Shown here: piece by piece, positions 54,755 to 64,000 of the stretch
Layout: each line of letters opens with the position of its first letter
Position numbering within the stretch: position 1 is the first letter of the stretch
NCBI GenBank assembly: GCA_043228905.1
Contig: JBHGNT010000016.1
Coordinates: 8,184,001-8,248,000, forward strand
Origin: Azolla caroliniana
Taxonomy: Eukaryota > Polypodiophyta
Direction of reading: 5' to 3'
Length of the DNA: 64,000 bases
Notes under the pieces: model-generated
The model's input: only the letters and a program-made list of their open reading frames with translations
Told to the model about the DNA's origin: nothing
Database searches by the model: none
Position numbers and translations under genes: made by a program

Positions 54755-56439
54755 TTGAAGCTGCGGGAAAGGAAGTTGGAGAAGAACCGCATGCTATTTC
54801 GCAGGGCCGCAGCATGGTGGGCTAGAACAGACGACAAGGTCAACCGTCATTTCTTTCACTCCAGGGCACCCAAGGGTGGTGGTGGACATATACAAGGGCT
54901 GCGCAAACCAGACGGCTCAATAACGGAGGACAAGGATGAGATTCTGCATATGACAACCCAATATTATCGCGACCTGCTCGCACCTATGCATATGCAGCAA
55001 AACACGGAGCTGGTTGAGAGAGTGATGGCTTGCATTCACCCCAAGGTCACCCAAGAGATGGAAGTTGTGCTTGATAGCCCCATTTCTCGATTAGAACTCT
55101 CAGAGGCACTTCGAGATTTGCGGAGAGGAGCATGCCCCGGCCTTGATGGTCTCTCACGAGATTTTTTTGAGATTCATTGGGAAACCGTTATCCCGATAGT
55201 GGAAGCTGGGATTCAAGAGATTTGGTCCTCAGGAGTGATGCCAACTGGACTAGCGGAGGGAATGATCTATCTCATCCCTAAAGCGGCAGGGCGAAGCCTT
55301 GAGCTGCGCCAATGGCGCCCAATCACGATCCTTAACACAATATACAAGATACTCGCAAAAGTCCTAGCTAGGCGAATAACAAGCTTCCTACCGGACATCA
55401 TACATGAGAATCAAACAGGGTTTATCAGAGGTAGGTGTATCTTTGACAATGTGCTGCTTCTCTGGGAAGTTATGGCATTGGCAGATAGCACCGCATCGAG
55501 CTCGGCTATTCTGATGTTAGACTTTGAGAAGGCCTATGACAGGGTGTTATGGCCCTTTCTGGAAAGAGCGATGAGAGCTATGGGCCTTCCCCCGCAATGG
55601 AGGAATTGCACTTCTGCACTCTATCGGACTGCTACCAGTAGCATGTTGGTATCTGGTGCAAGGGGCCCCGCCTTCCAACTACATCGCTCAGTGAGGCAAG
55701 GATGTCCCCTAGCCCCATATCTCTATCTCTTTGTAACCGAGGCTTTCTTAGCCTTCTTACAAGCACCAAGAAATGGACTAAGGGGATTTCCCATCCCCAA
55801 TGCGACTGAGGATCTTCTGTTATCTGAATATGCCGACGATACAGTCCTTTTTTTGCAGGGCGATGATGCAAATCTACAACGAGCTGAACATCTTGTTGAA
55901 GACTTTTGTCAGGCTGCCGGTGCCAAGATCAATTGGGATAAAACCCAAGGCCTGTGGTTCAATGAACAAGAGAAGCCAAGGTGGCATCCCCATGCTGATT
56001 TTGCATGGGTCCCTGACGGGATGACATTCAAGTACCTCGGATTTACAATGGGGAGGGCAATCCCCAAGGGAGCGCAATTGTCACATGTGCAAGCCAAACT
56101 AAGCAAGAAGATGAACCAATGGAGCAGGTCTAAACTATCCTTTGCTAGGAGGGTTCTTATTGCGAACCAAGTGATGCTTGCCACTATGTGGCACTCAGTC
56201 TCGTGCTGGATTATGGTCCCTTCAGGCTTGCGCGCGGTTAAGGCTGCCATCAGGGGGTTTATATGGTTAGGAAAGGACAACCCGATGGCTGCCGCCAGAG
56301 TGTCATGGCATTGGTTAACACAACCGTGGGCCAAAGGGGGGCTTGGCCTCATAGACCCCTTAATGCAGAGTCGAGCATTGCTAGCCAAAATGGTGGTTCG
56401 CTGCCTCCTACCAGGTAAGGGGTGTTGGAAGGTTCTACT
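54755..56439 (+). CDS. L3 reverse transcriptase (inverted segment), open frame
   Basis: Open from 54755 past the element end to 56509 (584 codons; the last ~23 are flanking sequence). The frame appears open further upstream (SRAKLEEAKLKLRERKLEKN). Polymerase motifs: SDFRRGACPGLDG-like block LRRGACPGLDGLSRDFF, WRPITILNTIYKILAKVLAR, MLDFEKAYDRVLWPFLERAM, SVRQGCPLAPYLYLFV, catalytic SEYADDTVLFLQ, INWDKTQG, YLGFTMGRA. All catalytic aspartates are present. Despite the intact frame it cannot work as an element gene because endonuclease, promoter and the correctly joined C-terminus are lost. Confidence 0.88.
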
Positions 56440-56454
56440 CCACTTTGGGTACAA

Positions 56455-57357
56455 TTTTAATGTTTCTACATGCTCTTTGGTTAGAAGACCTTTGAATTTC
56501 TCCTACTAATTCCAAAATTTTCATGGCATCACCCTCACGATTTATAGGTTGAGATTGTTCATAGAGATTTTCCAATATATGAATGTTCATTGAGAATTGC
56601 TCGTTGGGCAAGCTTGCAAAATAAATATACATTATACCATGGGCTTTTCGACATAAAATGGTGGAGAAGTGCACCATGCATTCAAAGCTTTGACCTAATT
56701 CTTATAATAATAATAAAATGATAGCATGGCTTATGTGTGATGGTGGTTTCCTAAATGAGTATGATTATTGTCGATGGTGCACGATGGAAAGGATGTGCTT
56801 AAGTTGCCCAATAATGTCATCAGACATGGTAAAGCCAAATGATGGTCATTGTGCGTGTACATGACCATAAAACCATGATATAAAGTGAAACATATATGAC
56901 ATGCCATGTTCAAATCACTATCGAGAGAGCAATAAAAAATCAACATACATTAAATAAAATACCAATTGTTAAGTACGGGTCATTTGGTTCAAGATGCACA
57001 AAGGCCTCGACACCAACAATATACATAAAGCTAAATAGGACACTAAAAAAAGGTGGGAGATAGTAAATCTCAATTAAAACCTATAGCCAAATGGCCACCC
57101 TAATGTGAAAGGGGTCAAATCTCATTGTAAAAAGCTATAAAAGTCATGTTTTGGTAACTTTGGTAGGCTTCTCAATCTTCCACTTGAGACAAAGAGTGAT
57201 TAAGGTTAAGTGTTAATTAGCCAAATCATAATAACTCTACCTCTTGTATGTGTGACATATATATCTTCATAATAGAAGCGTTATTTATCTGATCTTGTAC
57301 TCTTCTTATGTGTATGTGTATTTATGGATGATCTTCTATTAAGAGAGAGTTAAAACA
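56455..57357. other. Intergenic, no gene recognised
   Basis: AT-rich. A minus-strand frame at 56677-56435 (NIHILENLYEQSQPINREGD) is not recognised and partly overlaps the L3 end. No repeat of note. Confidence 0.4.
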
Positions 57358-57373
57358 AGATAGATAGATAGAT
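57358..57373. repeat. (GATA)n tail of LINE L4
   Basis: AGATAGATAGATAGAT at the 3' end of the minus-strand LINE, as at L5 (4863-4890). Confidence 0.7.
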
Positions 57374-60288
57374 TCTATTATCATCTTCAGAGGTAAAATA
57401 TGACATATGAGACCAAAAATATTACATTTCACGTGATACATGTGAAAGTGAGTAGTGACTCTCGATGTTCAAGCACTTTACCAATGAATGTTGCAATCGA
57501 GACTGCACATTGTGGTTGTGAGAGAAATTCGTGCAAAGATTGAGGTTGGTCGAAGATTTGTGGAAAGCATGGTCGAATATGATCATAGGCAGAGCATTGT
57601 ATCAAAGTGTGATACTCAGACTCTCGAACTTGTTTGGAGAAAAGTATACATAGTTGGCCACTCTCATCGCTTGTACCAAATGCCCCATCTCACATCACAA
57701 TGCATGTGAGCTAAGTCACATGGAAGCAATGGTTTGAATAGCAGACAACGGGATGGGCTCTAACATTGTATTGATGTGTGTGATTTCCCCATTCCGCAAA
57801 GAATATCGTTTTGTAGTTAGATGCAACATGATAGTATAATGGGTGAAGCGTGAACCGCCACATTTGTCCCATGTCATGATACATTGGCATTGCAAAAACG
57901 CCTCATTTACAGTAGAATCTAGTGATGCATCATTAAGCAAGTGTGTTGCATCCCATCTACCAAACCACTTTTCCATATCTTGCATCCAACTGGAACACAA
58001 AATTTTGTTTTTATGTGTCTTTTGGATCTTTTTGTTTCCATTCTAGGAAGTCGATGTGAGGGACTTTTTTCACCTTACGCATGTATTCAACAACCCTTTC
58101 CATGGCCACGATCTCAATGGGGAGTGATCCCGTCTCAAAGAGGAGAGTGTATGGCGTTTGTTTCTTAACTTGTAGAAACTTTGTAAGAAAATGTTTCTGG
58201 ATATTTTCAAACTCTTTCCAAGTGGATTTTGGGATGCTACCACCCCATACTTCCACCCCATAGAGAAGCACCGGTGTCACCAAAATGTGAAAAAGATATT
58301 TCTTGAGGACCCAACACTTAATATCACCATGATTGCATGTGTTCTCAAATGCATAATATGCTCTCTTTACCACCTCTAAGCAGTGTGTAGCACATTCATT
58401 CCATCTATGATTTGAAGTCACTTCAAGGCCAAGATATTTGAAGCTTTCCAAACATTCAAGTGGCTCATTATTGTACATAATGCATGGTTTATCTTTTTAT
58501 TGGCTCTTCACAAGCATAATCTTTGTTTTAGAGCTATTTACACTTAACTTAGTATGCATGCAAAAAAAATCCAATGCCTTCATAATATGTTGTGCATCTC
58601 CTAAAGTATTTGCAAAAACCACAACATCATCTGCATATAGCAAAAGCATAATGACAACATTCCCAATGGCAACTTCTTCAACACATTCTTCCTTTACGAA
58701 TTTGGCAACCATTTCTTCCAATTTATCGATGCATAGACCAAATAGAGTTGGTGAGAGTGGACATCCTTGCTTAACACCAATAGTGTTATTGAAAAAATCT
58801 GAAAGCATGTCTCTCATGCGCACACAACATATAACCTTCTCATATATTTGGGAAATTTCAAGCATATATTCACTTGACACCTCAAGTTTCTCCATTCGCC
58901 TCCAAAGATGCTCACAAGGTACCATATGAAAAGCTTTCTTGAAGTCAACGAAGCAACAATATAAACCTTTACCTCTAAGGCGACTTTCCTCCATTAATAC
59001 TCAAAGGGTGACAAGGTGATCAATGGTGCTATGGTGTTTTTGAAAACCAGTTTGTCCATAAGCTCTCTTACCTTTTTTTTCAATGTATGCACTTATCTTT
59101 AATTCCATTATGCATTCAAATAGTTTTGTCATTAGGAAGCCAACCATGATGGTTCGATTGTTGTTTACATTATTTACATCTCCACCTTTATGTAAAAGGT
59201 TTGATCCAATTTGTAGTCCAATTGCACAACATACCATGTTGCAATGCATGATTAAACATATCACTTATCCGTGCATGTGCTTCTTTCCCGTCCATTTCAG
59301 CATTTCAACCTTTATACATTGAAGATCACTTGCCTTTCGAGAGGCCAATTTCTTAAGTCCTATGCATATATCTTCAATTGTAACGAAATGAGACATATGC
59401 GAAAGAGAACCATAAGACATCATCTTTCTAAAAAGAGATGGCTCGTATAAATTCTTACAATGCTTAGCCAAGTCAAGAAGTGTTAAGTCACCGTAACTCT
59501 CAACACATTTCCCCTTTAGATTTCCCCAAAATTTAGCACATGCATGTGCTTTCTCTTGTGTTCAGAGAAATTCTCGAGTAACTTCCCACATTCTTCTTTT
59601 TCTTTGAATAAACCTTTTGTACTCATGCAAATGCTTTTGGTAATTTTGTTTATCCGTAACTACATCAAAAATCAAAAGGCACTTTCGAGCTTCATGGCAT
59701 TCTTTATCAAACCATTTTTTCTTTGAACTACATTTCTTAATGCATTTCCAAGATGTGTGGTTGGTCGAGAAACATTTTGTTTGTACATGAGAGAATGACT
59801 TTCTTAAAAGCTTCCCATTTGCATTCTAGTGTGACACCATGTTGTATCTTTGTCATTTGTAACATATACTCAACCATCTTGGAATACATGGGTGCTTGTT
59901 TAAGGTTCATGCTCAAGTGTAGTTTTTTATTATCTCCAATGGCCTTCTCACAATCAAACCTATGCCTACATATGAGGTCAATACATAAAGTCTTATGATC
60001 GGATTCTAGTGTCAATTCACCAAATGAGAAGTTATGTATATGGTCCAAAATACCTTCAGAAAGTCGCACATAGTCGATTACACTATTTCCATTGTGTTTT
60101 CTACATGTAGAACTATTAGTATTGGGCCATAAGGATACACTATTTGCAATAAGCAATCTGGTACTATTGCACATTTGTAGGAGTAACTTCCCAAATTGGT
60201 TTGAATCTTTTTCATCACTAAAAGAGTGGTTATACATTTGTATATCCTCTTGCATCCTTCATATATGTGACAAGATTTTTGTGCATCC
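57374..60288 (-). mobile_element. LINE L4: endonuclease-RT non-LTR element, decayed
   Basis: Minus strand, order: endonuclease end (60255-59737: NSVIDYVRLSEGILDH, ELTLESDHKTLCIDLI with the SDH motif), linker, RT (59471-58497: MVGFLMTKLFECIMELKISA, GKRAYGQTGFQKHHSTIDHL, CCFVDFKKAFHMVPCEHLWR, GVKQGCPLSPTLFGLCID, catalytic LLLYADDVVVFAN), then FKYLGLEVTSNHRWNECATH (58478-58011), then a C-terminal part with a possible zinc cluster ending ...FIGKVLEHRESLL near 57460. Stops and shifts occur at about 59735, 59265, 59000, 58480 and 58000. It lacks the 5' end of the endonuclease. Confidence 0.85.
58011..58994 (-). pseudogene. L4 reverse transcriptase core
   Basis: Two near-contiguous frames (58994-58497, 58478-58011) carry palm motifs with YADD. 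This lineage differs from L1/L3: KGLYCCFVDFKKAFHMVP and VTPVLLYGVEVWG are typical of LINE types with a C-terminal domain rather than the L1-like zf-RVT arrangement. One stop (near 58495) separates the frames. Confidence 0.8.
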
Positions 60289-60318
60289 GCGAGAGAGAGA
60301 GAAAGAGAGAGAGACCAG
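60289..60318. repeat. GA-rich run 5' of the SINE
   Basis: GAGAGAGAGAAAGAGAGAGA, also seen next to SINE copy b. Confidence 0.8.
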
Positions 60319-60520
60319 ATGGATGTAGCTCAGTTGGTAAGGTTGCCCAATGGAGACCAGGTGGTCATTAGTTCAACCCCTACATTCCACAATGGCATCT
60401 AGTGAAATAGAGATATATATGAAGTATATAATAGAGAGGTGAGGAAATTGGGTTTCGAACCCAAGACATGGTGTTTGAAGTGTTATCGACTTACCACTAG
60501 GGTAAGCTAATTACGATAAA
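60319..60520 (+). mobile_element. SINE with two convergent tRNA-like ends
   Basis: Plus-strand head at 60320-60392: GGATGTAGCTCAGTTGGTAA (A box), then GTGGTCATTAGTTCAACCCC (B box) and TACATTCC, which pairs with the opening GGATGTA as an acceptor stem would; most like tRNA-Lys by eye. At the other end, the minus strand from 60515 reads TTAGCTTACCCTAGTGGTAA and then TTGGGTTCGAAACCCAA, a second A box/B box pair with a perfect T-arm stem. The copy ends GATAAAAAG. About 60 bp of AT-rich sequence lies between the two units. Confidence 0.8.
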
Positions 60521-60544
60521 AAGAGAGAGATATATATATATATC

Positions 60545-63190
60545 TAGATAGATTGATTGATTGATTATTACTCATTTTAAGAATTTGATTGGGCCAGAGT
60601 TGATTATTAATGAGGATGTCTTGAAAGCACGACAAGAGTTTTATAATGTAGTTGGGAGTGTCGTGAATACAAATATTTGTCAAGAATTGGATGCTGATTT
60701 TGAAGAAGCTGAGGTGGAAAAGGTATTGTTACACCTTCCAAATGGTAAAAGCCCTGGTTGGGATGGTGTTACAAATGAAGTTTTTAAGAAGTATGCTAGC
60801 ATGCTTAAGAGTCCATTCACACAAATGTTTCAACAATGTTGGGATTCTGGTTTCATGCTTGAGAGTTGGAAGGTGGGCTTAATCTAATTGATACCAAAGC
60901 TAACATCTCCGGAGTCATTTCATCAATGGCGGCCTATTTCATTGATGGGAGGGTTGTACAAAGTGTTTGCAAAGATATTATCCAACATACTTAAGAAGTT
61001 CTTACCTCAATTTATTCATCCATCTCAATATGGTTTTATTACAAGTAGAAATATATTGCATAATGTTTTGAATGTTCAAATGGCGAGCGATTATGCTTGA
61101 CATACACATCAAGAAATGGTTATGGTGTAATTAGATTTGGAAAAAGCATATGATCATGTTAATTGGTCTTTCCTCTCAGGTGTGATGTATAATATGGGGT
61201 TCGGTCCTCGTATGTGTCGACTTATCTTTTTGCTAGGGCAAAATGCAACCTCTCGTGTGATGCTTAATGGCGGAGTCACTTCGAAAGTGTTTCTTACTAG
61301 ATCCGTGCGGCAAGGATGTCCACTAAGCCCATTGTTATTTGCTATTGTTACACATCCTTTGTTTGTAATGTTGTCAAATCTTGCGGCCAATGGTGATATT
61401 GTGGGTTTGCATCTTCCTTGTGGTGGACAATTGGTGGCACAAGCATTGGCAGATGATTCTTTTATGTTTTTACAAGCCTCAAAAGAAAATCTTAAAAGGA
61501 GTATGCAAGTTTGGGATCAATTTGCTTTGGCTTTAGGGTTGTATATAAATTGGAGGAAGTCTCGCCTTATCTCTTGTATGGAGAGTGATTTGGAATGTTT
61601 GGGATGGCGAGGGTCAGTGATTACACGAGGTTCAATTTATCGACATTTGGGTTATCCATTGGGCATTGATGTTACAAATGTTCAATTGATTGATTGGATT
61701 GGTAATAAATTGAGGGACAAATTTATGTATTGGAAGTCTCAATTATGACCCTTTCATGTATGACTGAAAGTGGTGCAATGTATCTTGATACCCATGTTAA
61801 TATTTTTTGCCTTTACTTCCTTGGACTAAGAAGGCATTACAAAGCATGTTACAACCTATTTGGTTCATGTTGTGGCGGAAGGGAGAAATGATGGGAGTTA
61901 CATGGATTTCATGGAACCATTTGGCTACTCCTAAAAGGTTAGGTGGTGCAGTAATATTGGATTTGGAAAGGCATTTGATGGCTCGTAGATTTACATTATT
62001 ACGAGATATATGTCAACAAGATCAACCATGGATATCTATGATGCAATATTTTATTGAGCATGAAGGATTGGTGCATGGGAAACCAAAGATTCAAGCATCA
62101 TGGTGGTCACTACTGAATGGAAGTATTCCTCTAATGATTTGACATTCTGTATGTGGACAACATTTGGTAAGATCGTGGCAAGATGCATTATCTCTTTTTG
62201 AATGGGGACCATCAAGTGATCGAGAATATTGTAATTCATTACAAAACGAATTGCTTGTTTCTTCTCGAGTGTTTTGGCATGGGAAAGAGAAGTTGAGATC
62301 TCAATTCAATCGTTTATTTCGATTGGGGATTGTACATTTGGAAGATGTGGTTGATAATGAATCTCAAAGGTTGTCGGATTTTGAAGATGCCAAGAGATGG
62401 TTATGTATTCCCCCAAATTATGGATTTATTTGGGAGAAACTACATGATATACCATTGTTGCAAGGATCTTTGCCATTGAAAACCAATTTTGCACCTTGGG
62501 TAGATTGGCGGTTACAAGATGGTACACGCTTGTTACAGGTCACTACAAATACATTGTATCATCATTATCTTGGTTATCTCCTAAATCAATGAAGTTGTGG
62601 AATGTATATAAGTCAAACGCACGGTATTACAACGTGGTTGGCATTCCCATCGACCATTTCGTGCAAAGGAATTCATATGGAGAGTTATGATTGGTGGGCT
62701 CCCATTAGGTTCGGCCTTAAAGAGACGAGGACTATGGTATGACACTTGTTTCTTTTGCACCGTTCCATTGGAGGATAGTACACATGGGTTCATTAAATGT
62801 CCTATAGTGTGTACCATTTGGAAGTACTTATCAAACATTTGGAAAGTTTTAACCCATTGTTGTTTGAGACCTCAACGATGGGTTTTTTCTCAATATGTTC
62901 AAAATGGATCAAATGATGAGATGGAGATATTGTTCCAATTTTTACATTATTGGGGTCTACAACACAATTGGAATATGCGTAATGCTTTCATGTTTGATAA
63001 TAGACATGGGGTGAAAGCCTATATAAAGAAGCTTAAAGGTATTCTCATGTGGAATTTTTGGATGTTAGAGCATGTGGGGATCATTTCCTCAAATGCATAT
63101 TCAGGTTTTTTAGTAGCATTACATAACGTTCCTCTCCCTACATAGGCATATGATAGGTAGAGGAGCCCTGAAGTGTTGTGATTAAGTGGA
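60545..63190 (+). mobile_element. LINE L1: RT and zinc-binding domain, decayed
   Basis: Plus-strand element starting within the region before RT (no endonuclease seen). RT in one frame with stops at 60885, 61098 and 61128: KSPGWDGVTNEVFKKY, WRPISLMGGLYKVFAKILSN, LDLEKAYDHVNWSFLSGVMY, SVRQGCPLSPLLFAIV, ALADDSFMFLQ. Frame changes follow near 61750 and 62600. The zf-RVT region (62687-63145) has CFFC...HGFIKC. The tail is AAGTGGATTTTACATA, shared with L2. It lacks an obvious poly(A); GA and TG repeats follow at 63226. Confidence 0.85.
60561..61748 (+). pseudogene. L1 reverse transcriptase
   Basis: Polymerase domain with palm motifs and ADD catalytic site (LADDSF where YADD is usual). Three stops in an otherwise continuous frame. 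Low-GC, unlike L3, so L1 and L3 are separate lineages of the same broad LINE type. Confidence 0.8.
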
Positions 63191-63225
63191 TTTTACATAC
63201 AATTAATATAATTGTGTGCTTTTAC

Positions 63226-63252
63226 CAAAGAGAGAGAGAGAGAGAGAGAGAT

Positions 63253-63291
<39 letters not shown>
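63226..63291. repeat. (GA)n(TG)n microsatellite
   Basis: GA run, short spacer ATTATG, then about 18 TG units. Confidence 0.9.
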
Positions 63292-63293
<2 letters not shown>

Positions 63294-64000
63294 AAGTGCT
63301 AGTTATACTAGGGTTGTGAGACCAAAGGTTCAAGGGTGATGGACAACCACTCTTGCCCAATTCGCTACTAATAGTAAATAGAGGTCTAGATAATTTGGCC
63401 AACGATATCGACGTTGAGGTGTAACTTCATCAATCCATAGAAATGTTTCAGTGTCATGTGCATGGAAACTACACAGAAGTACCACACAATATTCTATTGA
63501 ACTCGAGAAAAAAAACATCATAATATTAATGATCGATTCTAATGCATTTCAAACAAACGAGGACATATTTAGATGTTTATTTGTGTTAGAGAGCTTAGTT
63601 CTATATTAATTATCTGATTTCACATTCTCATCATGCAAATTGTGGACCCAATCTTGGCCTTTTTAAGCCATTGGAATTTCCCAAAGTATTTCTCACTTGA
63701 CCAATAGTAAAGAGGTTTATGATGAGGCTTTTGAGGGGAGTAGTTTACATTTCAAGGGAAGCTTTTTAGAGAAAAATTTCACAACTTTAACTCCACAAAT
63801 TGAAATTGCATGATTCTTGATGTTCTGGAAACCTCTCACCAAGATATTTCTAATGGTAGGCATATAATAAGGTTCTAGAAACATCCACTAAATCATTTAG
63901 TTCCCCCTAATGCGTAAGTATGTTGGTGGCATGATATTGTTCACACCATCCAATGTTGAGTCTAAAAGTTTCCTAGTGTTGAAAAGAGGAAATGCCATAA
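63292..64000. other. No feature recognised
   Basis: AT-rich sequence to the window end; I see no coding, repeat or RNA signal. Confidence 0.4.

Larger units (their letters stand above)
53560..56454 (-). mobile_element. LINE L3 with 5' inversion and 15-bp target duplication
   Basis: Flanked by CCACTTTGGGTACAA (53560-53574 and 56440-56454). A T-run at 53576-53586 is the poly(A) tail of a minus-strand insertion. 53587 to about 54690 holds the 3' part in minus orientation. About 54690-56439 holds the upstream RT part in plus orientation, i.e. inverted. This is the classic outcome of twin priming in target-primed reverse transcription. The 5' end of the element (endonuclease) is missing. Confidence 0.9.

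Noticed and set aside
60319-60392. Possible true tRNA gene
   Set aside because: Acceptor and T-arm parts pair, but D and anticodon arms do not fold well, and the same unit recurs at 41407-41795 as part of a SINE.

Overview
This is plant nuclear DNA. Three ordinary plant genes sit in a landscape that is otherwise mostly retrotransposons: an intron-containing short-chain dehydrogenase (3185-4716, minus), an intron-containing HAKAI-type RING E3 ligase (42678-46757, plus) and an intronless PLS-class PPR protein (49351-52032, minus). The near-uniform PPR triplets and the style of the retroelements suggest a fern or another seed-free vascular plant. That placement is inference from sequence character, not a database result.

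Layout. 1-2400 holds decayed Ty3/gypsy pieces, followed by the dehydrogenase gene. 4890-6235 is a truncated LINE (L5) with an insertion. 6536-22003 is a nest: Ty1/copia fragment C3, into which copia C1 inserted, into which Ty3/gypsy G1 inserted, into which a second Ty3-type element N1 (10813-17851) inserted. 22004-39784 is another copia element (C2, minus), split into four pieces by a solo LTR N2 (itself carrying copia derivative C4), by gag-only element N3 (29201-32755), and by the nearly complete chromodomain element G2 (33284-38880, with a CCCTC target duplication). C2 in turn sits in the 3' tail of LINE L2 (39785-41406), next to two SINE copies.

42678-52032 is the gene-bearing stretch (HAKAI, then PPR). 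53560-56454 is a LINE (L3) with an inverted 5' segment and a 15-bp target duplication. 57374-63180 holds LINE L4 (minus), a SINE and LINE L1 (plus).

Most notable points: (1) the G-family LTR elements appear to be self-primed, because the predicted 5' end of the transcript is complementary to the sequence just inside the 5' LTR; (2) tRNA-like Pol III modules lie antisense in the LTRs of two families, and one has a second copy inside a coding region; (3) the SINE carries two tRNA-like ends facing each other; (4) N3 has gag plus an acidic repeat-bearing frame but no pol. No element seen here has a fully intact set of reading frames, so mobility now would need helper proteins.
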